Shown: positions 53,451-63,867 of the stretch, piece after piece
Layout of the letters: every line of letters starts with the position of its first letter
Position numbering within the stretch: position 1 is the stretch's first letter
NCBI GenBank assembly: GCA_937872895.1
Contig: CALMUP010000009.1
Span: forward strand, 248,001 to 312,000
Length of the DNA stretch: 64,000 nucleotides
Source of the DNA: an uncultured Verrucomicrobiota bacterium
Lineage (GTDB): Bacteria; Verrucomicrobiota; Kiritimatiellia; CAIVKH01
Direction of reading: 5' to 3'
Notes under the pieces: model-generated
What the model was told of the DNA's origin: nothing
Databases searched by the model: none
The model's input: only the letters and a program-made list of their open reading frames with translations
Program-made: the position numbers and the translations under genes

Positions 53451-55814
53451 GTGGCAATCGATATGGCAGTGTCGCCGAAACCGGTGGCCGGGGTGGGGCA
53501 GCAAGCCCTGGTGCTCGATGTCGAGTCGTTTCCCGATGCGGTCCTCGTCAGCGTGGTCTGCTTGCAGGGCCTGGCCAATCGCACCGGCCCCCGGGTGTTC
53601 CTGACCTTGCGCCGCCGCCAGTGCCACTCCTCCTTCGAGACCAATCCGCTTAGCGCCGACGGCGCGGCGCGCCTGGCCGCCGATACGTTGGCCCGCTACC
53701 GGTCGGCGCCGGAGTTCTGGCAGGACTACTATGCACAGGCCCGCGGTTGCCGGTTTGACACGCTGGCCGGCCCGATGGCCCTGCTGGACGCCTTGGGCGA
53801 CCAGGTGCGCGGTGTGGTGCGGTTCCGTCTGGCCAACCGGTGTGAACTCGCGCTTGCCGTCACACTGGCCGGCGTCGAGGATGCCGTGGCGGTTCCCGAC
53901 GAGTCGCCGTTGCTGGAGGCCTTCCTCGCCCGGCTTCCCGTTGTCGCCGATATCCGCGACCGGTTCTCGTCGCGCCTCGAGGCTTCCTCCTGGGCGTTCG
54001 AGCACCTGATGCCCCGTTGCTCGCGGACCGCGGTTTTTTCGCAAAACGATACGAACGACCAGAAGGATCCGGATATCTTCTCGCTCGACCTCGCCGTGGC
54101 CGGCCGCATGTTCGTGTTCAACCTCGACTTCTGGGAGGCCCGCGCGCCTGCGCATTTCGCCCTGATCCGCCGCATCCTCGGCGCGCTCGAACCGATGAGC
54201 CCGATGTACGGGTGGGGTACCAGCGAGGCGGCCATGATGGTCGCGATGGGACCCTCGGGCACCTTCCTGATTTGCACCGGTTGCCCGAACCTTTCCTTCC
54301 ATGAGAAGATCAGCGCCTCCTCCTGGCCCTTGCGCAAGCGGCGTCGTTTCGATCCTTCGTCGGTGACGCTGCAGCGCCGTGCCTATGTCACCTTCATGGT
54401 GAACGAGGGCGACACGTTGAAGTGGATGGGCTCGGTCATGGGGGCTGGCCGCTGGCTGGAGCAGGGGCGCGGCCAACTGCCGGTGAACTGGGGGATCTCC
54501 CCGTTCATCAACGAGCGGTATCCCGGCCTGATGGAATACTTCTACCGCACCAGCACCGAACAGGACGTGTTCGTGTCGTCCATCTCGGGCTACGGCTATT
54601 ACGGGCTCAAGCACTCCGCGAAGGCCATGGCCCTGGCCGACCGCGAGGCCGCCCTTCTGGCCGACAGCGATGTCCGCGTCGGCAGCATCTACGCGGTTCA
54701 CGGCATGCTCGATGCAACCAACGGCATGCTCGATCCCGAGACCGAGGCCTGGTTGATGCGCCGCGGTGCTGACGGGTACCTCTTCGAGGCGGCCCAGCAG
54801 CCGGGTCTCTGGATGACCCGGGCCGGCCAGCCGGTGATCGGTGCCGACTGGTCCTTGTTCTATTGGAAGTACCGCATTCCCGGCGAAGGCGCCGCCCAGC
54901 TCAAGGCCGTGGCCGCACGCATCGAGGAAATCGCCGCGCAACAGGGATCCCCCGCATTCATTCCGGTGTATGGAGGCTCTCCCGCCGACTTCGTCCGGAT
55001 CGCCGGCCACCTCGACCCGGCTAGGTTCTCCGTGGTCGGTCTCGATGAAATGGTCGCGCTCGCCCGGCAGGCCTATCCGCTGCAGAAACCACCTGCCGCT
55101 CCTCCACCGCCCGTCCCGCCCCGGCGCTTTTTGGGCACCACACTCGTCGCGCCCAAAGGTCCGCCGGAAATGTCCGACCCGGTCGAGATCGACCTCGCCG
55201 CCTTCGGCATGGGTCGCATGCGCGCCCGCATCGCCTTCGGGTGGGATCCGCAGCGGCTCCACCTGCTGATTGAGGAAACCGCCGGTCCGGGCAAGGCCTG
55301 CGAAGCGTGCAGCCACGCCGGCTATACCGCCGGTGAATTCGATCTCGCCGACGGGATCGGCTTGTGGTTCGACTTCAACGGCGACGGCACCCGCGAACGC
55401 GGTGACTTCACCCTCTGGCTTGGTTTCAGTTCAAAGACCACCGACACCCTGTGGGCCTGCATGATCAACGACCGCGTGCTGAGCAGTTCGTTTCCCCGGA
55501 TTTCCGCCCTGGCCTCCAGCCGCCGCGGCCTGCGCCGCATCGAAGCCTCGGTTTCGTGGCGTGAACTCCAGGCTTGGCTTGATCCCGTGCACCAACCACC
55601 CGGCGGCCTGCTTTCGTCCATTATTCCAGGATTCAGCTTCGGTTGCCAACCCATGCTGATGGAAGGCTGGGCCGGCCGGGCTTTCCGCAACGGCCGCTCG
55701 AATCGTCGGCAAAACGCCACGGCGGCCGTTCTCTCGGATGACCGGTCCGTGCCTGCGCTTCCGATGCCCGACGGATTCGATTCCGACTCGTTGCACATCT
55801 CCCTGGCCGGTTGA
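53451..55814 (+). CDS. GxGYxYP-family protein with C-terminal sugar-binding-like domain
   Basis: 787 residues from GTG at 53451, which has AGGAG eight bases upstream; an ATG at 53463 is the alternative. Family features are GLANRTGPRVFLTL near the start, MVNEGDTLKWMGSV and PVNWGISPFINERYP, then the signature region QDVFVSSISGYGYYGLKH, where the canonical GxGYxYP is degenerate (GYGYYG). The last 220 residues (about 560-787) look like a CBM9-type beta-sandwich (IGLWFDFNGDGTRERGDFTLW). GxGYxYP proteins are putative glycoside hydrolases. No signal peptide visible, which is odd for such a domain mix. Confidence 0.78.
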   Translation: MAIDMAVSPKPVAGVGQQALVLDVESFPDAVLVSVVCLQGLANRTGPRVFLTLRRRQCHSSFETNPLSADGAARLAADTLARYRSAPEFWQDYYAQARGCRFDTLAGPMALLDALGDQVRGVVRFRLANRCELALAVTLAGVEDAVAVPDESPLLEAFLARLPVVADIRDRFSSRLEASSWAFEHLMPRCSRTAVFSQNDTNDQKDPDIFSLDLAVAGRMFVFNLDFWEARAPAHFALIRRILGALEPMSPMYGWGTSEAAMMVAMGPSGTFLICTGCPNLSFHEKISASSWPLRKRRRFDPSSVTLQRRAYVTFMVNEGDTLKWMGSVMGAGRWLEQGRGQLPVNWGISPFINERYPGLMEYFYRTSTEQDVFVSSISGYGYYGLKHSAKAMALADREAALLADSDVRVGSIYAVHGMLDATNGMLDPETEAWLMRRGADGYLFEAAQQPGLWMTRAGQPVIGADWSLFYWKYRIPGEGAAQLKAVAARIEEIAAQQGSPAFIPVYGGSPADFVRIAGHLDPARFSVVGLDEMVALARQAYPLQKPPAAPPPPVPPRRFLGTTLVAPKGPPEMSDPVEIDLAAFGMGRMRARIAFGWDPQRLHLLIEETAGPGKACEACSHAGYTAGEFDLADGIGLWFDFNGDGTRERGDFTLWLGFSSKTTDTLWACMINDRVLSSSFPRISALASSRRGLRRIEASVSWRELQAWLDPVHQPPGGLLSSIIPGFSFGCQPMLMEGWAGRAFRNGRSNRRQNATAAVLSDDRSVPALPMPDGFDSDSLHISLAG

Positions 55815-55961
55815 ACCCTAGGATGGCTCTAAACGGCACGCGCCGTGTACGAAAATGCTGCGTCATTCCCTGATGATTTGTTGCGCGTTTGTGTACGATT
55901 ATGCCGGTAGGGGCTCTGCCATTGGTAGGGTGGGGTAGTGATGTCGGAGGAGAGTCGGATT

Positions 55962-58900
55962 ATGACGTATTCATCTGCTCGGCGTTGGAATGGATCTCGA
56001 TGGAACGCAGGCAACGCCTGCGTCGTCGCTTGGCTTATGCTTGTGGCCCCCTCGCTTGCGGCTTCCCTCGTGTGGACCGGCGGGGTGGCGGGCGTCTGGC
56101 AGAACGGTGCGGCGGGTTGGTTGAACGGCGGAAGTCCCGCCAACTGGAACAACGCCACCCCGGATGATGCGGTGTTCGGTGGCTTGGGCACGGGTACCGT
56201 CACCGTGGATGCCGGCGGCGTGACCGCAGGTACCGTATCGGTGACCCAGGGCGTCTACACGGTGGCCGGATCCGGCGTACTGACGCTTTCGGGGGGAGCC
56301 TGGTTGGTCGGTCCCGCCGTGACGACCACCGTCAGCGCCGCCCTCGGCGGTTCGGCCGGACTCGCGAAAACCGGCTCCGGTGAATTGTCCTTGTCCGGCA
56401 CCAACAAGAACTACACCGGCCTGACTTCGATCAGCGGCGGCGTGATCCGCATCACCGCAACCGGCTCCGGCAGCCTCGGCACGACCGCCACCAACGGCGT
56501 TTCGCTGAACGGCGGTGCGCTGCATGCGTTGTTCGCCGCGAACGTCAATGTCAGCAATTTCATCGCGGTCGGAGCATCCGGCGGTGAGTTGCGCAACCTC
56601 GGCAACGATTCCCAGCGCTGGCAGATGATCGCCAACCGCATCACCGGATCCGGGACGCTCACCCTGTCGTTCGGCGGCAACAATACCCGCTTTACCATGG
56701 CGAGCTCGCAGACCGGCTTCACCGGGCGGTGGATCGTCGACAGCGGCGGCAACCAGAACCGCTTCGTGGACCTGAGCAACAGCGGGGCCTTCGGGGGTTC
56801 GGCCGGTGATGACGCCATCACCTTCCAGAACAGCGGTGCCGTGCTGTTCCGCAACAATGTCAACCTCGGCAGCACCACCCAGGGCATTACCCTCGGCTCC
56901 GGCCAGACCAAGATCGAAATCGCCGGCACCTCCACCGGCACCGTCGCCGGCAAGATCAGCGGCCCCGCCACCAACAGCGTCCAGTTCTACCTCGGCAACG
57001 CCAGCAGCGCGATGCTGCTGGCCAACACGAACAACAACTGGGCCGGTGAAACCACCCTCAACGCCGCCGCCGGTTTCGGAACCCTGCGCCTCGGTGCGGC
57101 CGGGGTGGTCCCCGACACCGGAGGTGTGGTTCATGTGACCTCCGCCGCCCGTCTCGACCTGAACGGTTTCACCGAGCGGATCGGCGGACTGGGTGGCGCT
57201 GGCCGGATCGACAACATGCTCGCCGGCTCCTCCGCCACCCTGATCGTCGGCGCGAACAACGGCAGCACCAACTTCACCGGCAGCATGACCAACTCCGGCG
57301 CCGGGGCCACCCTGAACATCGCCAAGGTGGGGTCGGGTACCTGGACCCTACAATCGACCAACCTCTATTATGGCGGGACTCTTTCGATAAGCGGTGGCGT
57401 GGTGGTGCTGACGACGACCACCAATGGATCCCTGGGCGCGACCACCACCAATGCCGTGGTGATCAACGGCGCCGGACTGCATGGCAGCTTTTCCAACACC
57501 GCCTTTTTCTTCAACCCGGTGGTGATCGGTGCCGCCGGCGCCGAATTGCGCAACCTCGGCGACGACACCCAGCGCTGGTTGTTTTACCCGCCGGTCGGCG
57601 GCCTTACCGGCTCCGGCATCGTCACCATGTCGTTCGGCTCCGCGGTCACCCGGTTCATCGTCACCAACAACCAACCGTCCTTCACCGGCAAGTTCGTCAT
57701 CAACAGCGCCGGCAATGTGGACAAGTTGGTTGACGTCTACCACGGCGGCGCCTTCGGCGGCGGCACCGGCGACGATGTGCTGACCCTAGTCAGCAACGGT
57801 TCGGTGATCCTGCGCCAGAACGTCAGCCTCGGCGGTCCCGGTCAGGGCATCACCCTCGGTTCCGGAACCTCCTTCATCGAGGGCGCGGGCAATGCGACCT
57901 CGGTCATCGCCGGCAAACTTTCCGGATCCGTCAGCAACGGCCTGACCCTCTACCTCGAGAACGCCGGCACGGTGCTGATCGTCAGCAACACCGCGAACAG
58001 CTGGCTCGGTTCCACCACGCTCGCCAATACCGGCACGCTGCGCATCGGCGCCTCCGGCGTCATCCCGAATGCCGGCAACAGCTGGACCTTGCAGCCGGCG
58101 GTGACCATCGACCTGAACGGCCAGTCGGAAACCTTCGGCGGCATCACCGGCAGCGGTGCCATCGACAACCGGCTCCCCAGCACCTCCGCCATGATCGGCA
58201 TCGGGGCGAACAACGCCAGCACGACCTTCTCCGGAACCTTCTCGAACTCCGGTTCCTCCGCCTCGCTCTCCGTCGCGAAGGTCGGCAGCGGTACCCTGAC
58301 CCTCAGCAGTTCGGCCCACGCGCACAGCGGATCGACCATCGTTTCATCCGGGGTGCTGCTGGTCACCGGAACCCTGCCAGCCGCCGGACTCGCCGAAGTC
58401 GCCGCCGGCACCCTCGCCGCGAATTCCTCCATCGGCAACCTGCGCGTGCGCGGCGGCCGCATCTCCCCCAACAACACCGGCATCGGGAACATCGCCGCCG
58501 CCTCGGTGAACTTCACCGGCGGCACCTACCGGGTGGATATCAACGCCGCCTCCGGCACCCCCGGCGTGAACTGGGACCTGATCACCGTGGCCGGCGGAAC
58601 CGGTTCGGTCACGAACGACACCGCCGCGGCCAACCCGTTCAAGATCGAACTCGTGCAGAGCAGCAGCACCCTCACCGGCTTCGACGGGCTCAGCCCGCTG
58701 AGCTGGCAGATCGTCGATGCCGGCACCCAGACCGGCTTCGCCTCGAACAAGTTCACCGTCGAAACCGCCCTGTTCAATCCACCGCAGAAGAACTACGGCT
58801 CCTTCGCCGTCCGCTCCTCCGGCGGCGATCTCTTCCTCGATTTCAACCCCTACACGAACGAGGTCGACCTCGGCGTCACCCTCGTCGCCTCGACCAACTT

Positions 58901-59330
58901 CGCCCTCTCCGGAAATCCCGTTTCCTACACCATCACCATCACCAACAACTCCGCCTCCGTGGCCGGCCTTTTCGCCGTCACCAGCTCGATCACCGCGAAC
59001 CTCCAGTTCACCGGCACCAACAGCCCCGGCGGCGTCACCAACGGCGTGAACCTGGTCTGGCAACTCGGGGGCCTCGCCGGCGGCGCCTCGACCACCCTCG
59101 TCCTGAACGCCATGCCGATCTACACCGGCTCGACCCAGGAACTGGCCAACACCATCAACGTCTCCGTCTCGCCCCGCTTCGGCGACCCGGTCGCCGGCAA
59201 CAACACCGCGTCCGCCGGCCTGAACTCGGTCGGCATCCCGCTGCTGACCGACCTCGCCCTGCTGCTCCTCGCCGGCGTGATCGCCTGGCTGGTCTGGCGT
59301 CGCCACCTCCAACCCGCCAACGCCCGCTGA
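55962..59330 (+). CDS. Secreted autotransporter-associated beta-strand repeat protein with sorting tail
   Basis: 1122 residues from the ATG preceded by GGAGGAGAG. The signal peptide region has VVAWLMLVAPSLAA. The body is a long right-handed beta-helix made of 'autotransporter-associated beta-strand' repeats (AKTGSGELSLSGTNKNYTGLT, AKVGSGTWTLQS, AKVGSGTLTLSS). Two homologous units of about 318 residues follow each other (see finding). A late domain (about 945-1080) resembles a DUF11/CARDB-like module. The C-terminus, SVGIPLLTDLALLLLAGV then WLVWRRH, is an IPTL/PEP-CTERM-like sorting signal: Pro motif, helix, basic tail. Cell-surface protein, probably processed by an exosortase-type enzyme. Confidence 0.88.
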   Translation: MTYSSARRWNGSRWNAGNACVVAWLMLVAPSLAASLVWTGGVAGVWQNGAAGWLNGGSPANWNNATPDDAVFGGLGTGTVTVDAGGVTAGTVSVTQGVYTVAGSGVLTLSGGAWLVGPAVTTTVSAALGGSAGLAKTGSGELSLSGTNKNYTGLTSISGGVIRITATGSGSLGTTATNGVSLNGGALHALFAANVNVSNFIAVGASGGELRNLGNDSQRWQMIANRITGSGTLTLSFGGNNTRFTMASSQTGFTGRWIVDSGGNQNRFVDLSNSGAFGGSAGDDAITFQNSGAVLFRNNVNLGSTTQGITLGSGQTKIEIAGTSTGTVAGKISGPATNSVQFYLGNASSAMLLANTNNNWAGETTLNAAAGFGTLRLGAAGVVPDTGGVVHVTSAARLDLNGFTERIGGLGGAGRIDNMLAGSSATLIVGANNGSTNFTGSMTNSGAGATLNIAKVGSGTWTLQSTNLYYGGTLSISGGVVVLTTTTNGSLGATTTNAVVINGAGLHGSFSNTAFFFNPVVIGAAGAELRNLGDDTQRWLFYPPVGGLTGSGIVTMSFGSAVTRFIVTNNQPSFTGKFVINSAGNVDKLVDVYHGGAFGGGTGDDVLTLVSNGSVILRQNVSLGGPGQGITLGSGTSFIEGAGNATSVIAGKLSGSVSNGLTLYLENAGTVLIVSNTANSWLGSTTLANTGTLRIGASGVIPNAGNSWTLQPAVTIDLNGQSETFGGITGSGAIDNRLPSTSAMIGIGANNASTTFSGTFSNSGSSASLSVAKVGSGTLTLSSSAHAHSGSTIVSSGVLLVTGTLPAAGLAEVAAGTLAANSSIGNLRVRGGRISPNNTGIGNIAAASVNFTGGTYRVDINAASGTPGVNWDLITVAGGTGSVTNDTAAANPFKIELVQSSSTLTGFDGLSPLSWQIVDAGTQTGFASNKFTVETALFNPPQKNYGSFAVRSSGGDLFLDFNPYTNEVDLGVTLVASTNFALSGNPVSYTITITNNSASVAGLFAVTSSITANLQFTGTNSPGGVTNGVNLVWQLGGLAGGASTTLVLNAMPIYTGSTQELANTINVSVSPRFGDPVAGNNTASAGLNSVGIPLLTDLALLLLAGVIAWLVWRRHLQPANAR

Positions 59331-59374
59331 TCCGTCCGGCTCGGAACGGGTGCGCTGCACCAAAAGATACTCCG

Positions 59375-59397
59375 ATAGCACGGCAGGGTGCTATTTA
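59375..59397 (+). terminator. Possible terminator after the beta-strand repeat gene
   Basis: A 7-bp perfect stem, ATAGCAC (59375-59381) with GTGCTAT (59388-59394), a 6-base loop GGCAGG and a short T-containing tail (TTTAAT). Located 45 bases past the stop codon and before the next operon's promoter. Confidence 0.5.
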
Positions 59398-59411
59398 ATG
59401 CACATCCGGTT

Positions 59412-59441
59412 TTGCCTTCCCCGGCCCGCCCCCGCTACGAT
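59412..59441 (+). promoter_or_regulatory. Candidate sigma-70 promoter of the sugar-uptake operon
   Basis: TTGCCT (59412-59417) and TACGAT (59436-59441) are spaced by 18 bases, about 40 bases upstream of the ugpC-like ATG; GGAGGA at 59472-59477 is its ribosome-binding site. Four of six bases match at each box. Confidence 0.45.
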
Positions 59442-59482
59442 GGCGCCATGAACCAGGGTGTCCGCATGTCCGGAGGAGCAGC

Positions 59483-60598
59483 ATGGCCCGCGTAATCATC
59501 GAGCATGTGCACAAGGTGTATCCCGGCGGGGTGGTGGCGGTGAAGGATGCGAACCTGGTCATCGAGGACCGGGAATTCGTCGTGCTGGTGGGTCCGTCGG
59601 GGTGCGGCAAGTCGACGACGCTGCGCATGGTGGCGGGGCTGGAGGAGATTTCGTCGGGGAGCATCTACATCGACGGCAAGCGGGTGAACGACGTGCCGCC
59701 GAAGGACCGCGACATCGCGATGGTGTTCCAGAACTACGCGTTGTATCCGCACATGACGGTGGCGGAGAACATGGCCTTCGGGTTGAAGTTGCGCCGGTTC
59801 CCGAAGGACGAGATCCAACGCCGGGTGCGCGAGGCGGCGGAGATCCTGAGCATCGAGAGCTACCTGGACCGCAAGCCGAAGGCGTTATCGGGCGGGCAGC
59901 GGCAGCGGGTGGCGGTGGGCCGGGCGATCGTGCGCAAGCCGAAGGCCTTCCTGTTCGACGAGCCGTTGTCGAACCTCGACGCGAAGATGCGGGTGCAGAT
60001 GCGGATGGAGATCAGCAAGCTGCACACGCGGTTGTCGTCGACGATGATCTACGTGACCCACGACCAGGTCGAGGCGATGACCATGGGCGACCGCATCGTG
60101 GTCATGAAGGACGGGGTCATCCAGCAGGTGGCGGCCCCGCTTGACCTGTACAACCAGCCGGCCAACCAGTTCGTCGCCGGCTTCATCGGCTCGCCCCCGA
60201 TGAACTTCATGACCGGTCGCATCGAAGCCCTCTCCGGGGCGCTGCATTTCGTGGCCGAGGGGGTCAGTCTGCGGGTGGATGAGGCGGTGTCGCCGCGCCT
60301 GGCCGACCGGATCGGGTCGTCCATCGTGCTCGGCATCCGGCCCGAGGACCTGAGCGACCACCTGTTGTCGGGAGGGGGCGCACCCGGCTCGCGCATCGAG
60401 GCCCGCGTGGAGGTGGTCGAGCCGATGGGGGCCGAGGTGTACCTGCACCTGCATGCCGGACCCCACGCGCTGGTCGCGCGCGTCGGTCCCGCCATGGTCG
60501 CCGAGGTCAACCAGATCCTGACCCTGAATGCGGCCATGAAACGTGCCCATTACTTCGATGCCGCCACCGGCGCGACCATCGCCGGAGGTGCCCGGTGA
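59483..60598 (+). CDS. Sugar ABC transporter ATP-binding protein (UgpC/MalK type)
   Basis: 371 residues. Walker [11 protein letters not shown]-loop [20 protein letters not shown], signature [16 protein letters not shown], Walker [15 protein letters not shown] and switch [14 protein letters not shown]. The C-terminal regulatory TOBE domain starts near 235. This is the CUT1-family ATPase for oligosaccharide import, working with the binding protein and permease encoded at the end of the window. It is unusual that the ATPase comes first in the operon. It overlaps the ROK gene by GTGA. Confidence 0.95.
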   Translation: MARVIIEHVHKVYPGGVVAVKDANLVIEDREFVVLVGPSGCGKSTTLRMVAGLEEISSGSIYIDGKRVNDVPPKDRDIAMVFQNYALYPHMTVAENMAFGLKLRRFPKDEIQRRVREAAEILSIESYLDRKPKALSGGQRQRVAVGRAIVRKPKAFLFDEPLSNLDAKMRVQMRMEISKLHTRLSSTMIYVTHDQVEAMTMGDRIVVMKDGVIQQVAAPLDLYNQPANQFVAGFIGSPPMNFMTGRIEALSGALHFVAEGVSLRVDEAVSPRLADRIGSSIVLGIRPEDLSDHLLSGGGAPGSRIEARVEVVEPMGAEVYLHLHAGPHALVARVGPAMVAEVNQILTLNAAMKRAHYFDAATGATIAGGAR

Positions 60599-61581
60599 AA
60601 TACTACCTTGGCATCGATCTCGGCGGCACCAAGACCAGCGTAAGCGTAGGCCGCGATGACGGTTCGTTGATCGTTTCACATCGCATGCCCACCAATGCCG
60701 ACACCTCGCCGGAAGATTGGCGTCGACGCCTCGACGGACTGATTACAGCCGTGCTGGCGGAATCCGGTACATCTCGCGATGACATAGTTTCCGTCGGTCT
60801 CGCCGTTCCCGGTCCGATGCGAGTCGCTTCCGGTACCGTGCTGCAGCCGCCGAACATGCCGGGCTGGCGCGATGTGCCGGTGCGCAGTTGGATTGAAGCG
60901 ATGACCGGCCGTCCGGTGGTGATCAATAACGATGCCAATGCCGCGGCCCTCGCCGAATACCGCTTCGGTGAATACCGCGGTACGAAGGATCTGGTTTACG
61001 TGACCATGAGCACCGGCATCGGAGCCGGCATCATCAGCGGCGGCCACCTGCTGCAGGGCGCCGACGACCTCGCCGGCGAAGTGGGGCACATGGTCGTGCG
61101 CACCGATGGCCCCTCCTGCTCCTGCGGCCAGCAGGGCTGCTGGGAAATGTACTGCGGTGGCCGCAACGTGGCCCTGCAGGTCCAGGAAAACCTGCGCACC
61201 CGGCAGGTGGACTCGGTCATCGTCGAGGAAGCCGGCGGCGACCTGGGCCGGATCGATTTCGCCTGCATCGAGCGCGCCATCCGCCGCAACGACACCGTGG
61301 CCCTCCAGGTCTGGAAGTCGTTCCTCGACCACCTCGCGCACGGCATCGGCATCCTCGCCATGTGCTTCAATCCGAGGGTGATCCTGCTCGGCACGATCGC
61401 CGTCCACATGCGCGACCTGATCTGGCCGAACCTCGACCTCCAGATCCGCCGCTATGCCTGGCGGCAGACCTGCCGCAACCTCGTCGTCCGCCCGACCCGC
61501 ATCGGCCACGCCATCGGCGACCTCGGCGCCCTCGCGCTCGCCCTGCAGGTCCAGCCGCATCCCGAATCCCAGGCCGCCTGA
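60595..61581 (+). CDS. ROK-family sugar kinase
   Basis: 328 residues, no N-terminal helix-turn-helix, so a kinase rather than a repressor. ATP motif [13 protein letters not shown] at the start, catalytic [15 protein letters not shown] (Asp in the NDANA loop), and the ROK zinc motif [15 protein letters not shown] with the Cys cluster intact. It probably phosphorylates glucose, mannose or an N-acetyl sugar released by the GH130 enzyme downstream. The GTG start overlaps the ATPase stop by 4 bases. Confidence 0.92.
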   Translation: MKYYLGIDLGGTKTSVSVGRDDGSLIVSHRMPTNADTSPEDWRRRLDGLITAVLAESGTSRDDIVSVGLAVPGPMRVASGTVLQPPNMPGWRDVPVRSWIEAMTGRPVVINNDANAAALAEYRFGEYRGTKDLVYVTMSTGIGAGIISGGHLLQGADDLAGEVGHMVVRTDGPSCSCGQQGCWEMYCGGRNVALQVQENLRTRQVDSVIVEEAGGDLGRIDFACIERAIRRNDTVALQVWKSFLDHLAHGIGILAMCFNPRVILLGTIAVHMRDLIWPNLDLQIRRYAWRQTCRNLVVRPTRIGHAIGDLGALALALQVQPHPESQAA

Positions 61582-61625
61582 TCCCGACATGAACCCGATT
61601 CAACCCTCCATGGAGTCCTGAACGC

Positions 61626-62561
61626 ATGAAGCGCACCGCCCGATCAAAACCCTTCAAGCTGAAACGCCATCCCGCGAACCCGATCCTGCTGCCCGACGCC
61701 ACCAGCCCGTGGGAAAGCCTGAACGTGTTCAACGCGTCGGTGATCCGGCACCGGGGCCTGTTCCACATGCACTACCGCGCGCAGGGAGTGGACTTCATCA
61801 GCCGTATCGGCTACGCGGTAAGCACCGACGGCGTGCACTGGAATCGCCTGCGGCAACCGGTGATGGTCCCCGAGACCGAATTCGAGATCCGCGGCGTCGA
61901 GGATCCGCGCGTGACCGAGATCGATGGCACCTTCTACATGGCCTATTGCGGCTATGCCCCGTACAGCGGCAAGGGCGTGGAGTATTGCGGGAGCATCTAC
62001 CCGATGTGGGCGAAAAGCGAGAACCTCATCACCTGGGAACGGATCGGCCCCATGGTGCAGGGGGAGGACAACAAGGACCACATGCTGTTCCCGCGGAAGA
62101 TCAACGGCAGGTTCTGCGCCTTCCACCGCCGTCGCCCGAATGTCTGGATCGCCTACTCGAAGGACATGAAAACCTGGCGGGAGGCGGACATGAAGGTGGT
62201 CTGCTCCTCGCGCCCCGAGATCGAGTGGGAAGGCAAGTATGTCGGCATGAACGGCGTGCCGATCGAGACGAAAGAGGGCTGGTTGGCCTTCTACCACGCC
62301 GCCGACACGAAGCACGTCTACCGCATCGGCGTGATGCTGCTCGACCTGAAGGACCCCTCGAAGGTCATCGCCCGCCCGAAGGCTCCCATCCTGTGGCCCG
62401 AGGAGATGTGGGAGATCCGCGGCGATGTGCCGAACGTGGTGTTCAGCTCCACGAACATCCTCGTCGGCGACGAGGTGTGGGTGTACTATGGGGGAGGCGA
62501 CCACGTCATCGGACTGGCCACCGCGAAACTGAAGGACCTGCTGGACTTCGTGAAGAGCTGA
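61626..62561 (+). CDS. GH130 family beta-mannoside phosphorylase-type enzyme
   Basis: 311 residues, five-bladed propeller of GH130. Diagnostic segments are [52 protein letters not shown] (catalytic Asp) and [25 protein letters not shown]130 enzymes phosphorolyse beta-1,2- or beta-1,4-mannosidic bonds (mannose 1-phosphate product) or hydrolyse mannosides. No signal peptide, so it acts in the cytoplasm on imported mannosides. Sits between the ROK kinase and the substrate-binding lipoprotein. Confidence 0.92.
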   Translation: MKRTARSKPFKLKRHPANPILLPDATSPWESLNVFNASVIRHRGLFHMHYRAQGVDFISRIGYAVSTDGVHWNRLRQPVMVPETEFEIRGVEDPRVTEIDGTFYMAYCGYAPYSGKGVEYCGSIYPMWAKSENLITWERIGPMVQGEDNKDHMLFPRKINGRFCAFHRRRPNVWIAYSKDMKTWREADMKVVCSSRPEIEWEGKYVGMNGVPIETKEGWLAFYHAADTKHVYRIGVMLLDLKDPSKVIARPKAPILWPEEMWEIRGDVPNVVFSSTNILVGDEVWVYYGGGDHVIGLATAKLKDLLDFVKS

Positions 62562-62568
62562 CCCGCAC

Positions 62569-63867
62569 ATGACCGTCCTCCGCTCCATCCTCGCCGCCTG
62601 TGCGCTGGCCGCCGTCCTCGCCGGATGCGGTCCGCGCCCGGTGGACGATGGGCGCACCGAGGTCCGCTGGATGGTCCCGGTCCGCTGGGACCGCCCGTTC
62701 ATCGAGGACTTTGTGCGACGCTTCGAGGCCGACCACCCCGATATCCGCGTGAAGGTCCTCTGGGTCCCGGCCACCCAGTACCAGACCAAGTTCAAGACCC
62801 TCGCCGCCGCCGGCCAAGCCCCCGACCTCGTGGAATGCGGCGATGTCTGGATCGCCTACATGCTCCCGTTCATGTACGACGTGACTGAACTGGTGGAACG
62901 CGACCGCGCGGAGATCGGCCTCGATGACTTCTTCCCCGAGGTGCTCTCCGCCTGCCAGCACGAGGGCCGCTATTACTTCCTCGCCGCCGGCATGAACGTC
63001 TCGCTGCTCTACTACAACAAGTCCCTGTTCGACCGCGCCGGCGTGGCCTATCCGACCGACCAGTGGACCTGGGACGATTACATCGCCGCCGGCAACAAGA
63101 TCATGGAGCTGCCCGATGCTGGCCGCGGCGGGGTCTGGGGCGGTGACGTGGAGACCGGCTGGTGGGGCGAATGGCTGATCTTCGTGCGCCAGGCCGGAGG
63201 CACCATCTTCAACGAGGACCTGACCCGTTGCGTGCTCGACTCCCCCGAAGCCATCGCAGGCCTCGCCATGTACCATGACCGCATCTTCAAGCATGGCTTC
63301 GCCCCCGCACCCGGCTACGGCCCCGATAACCAGTTCGCCTCCGGCAAGGTCGGCATGTGGTACGGCGGACACACCGAGAAGTGGAAGACCTACAACGCCA
63401 TTCCCGGACTCGACTGGGATGTGCAGGTCCTGCCCATCGGCCCGAATGGACGCGAGGGCGGCGAGATTGCCATCCGCGCCTACGGCATCACCCGGACCAG
63501 CCGGAACCCCGAGGCCGCCTGGACACTGATGAAGTACATGGTCGCCCCGGAACACATCCGCGAGAACGTCCAGCGCGGCGGCCTGTCTGTCCGCCGCTCC
63601 GTGGCCGAGGAATTCCTGCGCCGCACCGACGGCCAGACCCGCCCGCACAACATGGCCGCCGTCTACCAACAGATCCGCTATGCGCTCCCGCTGCCCCGCT
63701 CGACCGACTACATCGAGTTGTCCTTGAACATCATCCAGCCGGAAATCGACCGGATGATCCGCGGCGACCTGACCCCCGAGCAAGCCGCCGCGAACGCCAC
63801 CCGCGCCGCCAACCGCTTCCTCGACGTCGTCGGATCCCGCCGCCACCTCGGAGATGCGAAACCATGA
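62569..63867 (+). CDS. Sugar ABC transporter substrate-binding lipoprotein
   Basis: 432 residues. Lipoprotein signal with lipobox LAGC (LRSILAACALAAVLAGC). The mature part is a family-1 extracellular solute-binding protein: VRWMVPVRWDRPFIEDFVRRF, PDLVECGDVWIAYML, PTDQWTWDDYIAAGNKI and a Trp-rich sugar site. Binds oligosaccharides for the CUT1 transporter. It is followed by the permease gene with an ATGA overlap. Confidence 0.93.
   Translation: MTVLRSILAACALAAVLAGCGPRPVDDGRTEVRWMVPVRWDRPFIEDFVRRFEADHPDIRVKVLWVPATQYQTKFKTLAAAGQAPDLVECGDVWIAYMLPFMYDVTELVERDRAEIGLDDFFPEVLSACQHEGRYYFLAAGMNVSLLYYNKSLFDRAGVAYPTDQWTWDDYIAAGNKIMELPDAGRGGVWGGDVETGWWGEWLIFVRQAGGTIFNEDLTRCVLDSPEAIAGLAMYHDRIFKHGFAPAPGYGPDNQFASGKVGMWYGGHTEKWKTYNAIPGLDWDVQVLPIGPNGREGGEIAIRAYGITRTSRNPEAAWTLMKYMVAPEHIRENVQRGGLSVRRSVAEEFLRRTDGQTRPHNMAAVYQQIRYALPLPRSTDYIELSLNIIQPEIDRMIRGDLTPEQAAANATRAANRFLDVVGSRRHLGDAKP

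Noticed and set aside
53067-55316. 749-codon open frame antisense to the GxGYxYP-family gene
   Set aside because: Mirrors the codon bias of the sense gene; no domain or credible start. It also runs into the exporter gene.
55833-55846. ACGGC-ACGC-GCCGT hairpin after the GxGYxYP-family gene as terminator
   Set aside because: Only a 5-bp stem and no T-tract; too weak to call.
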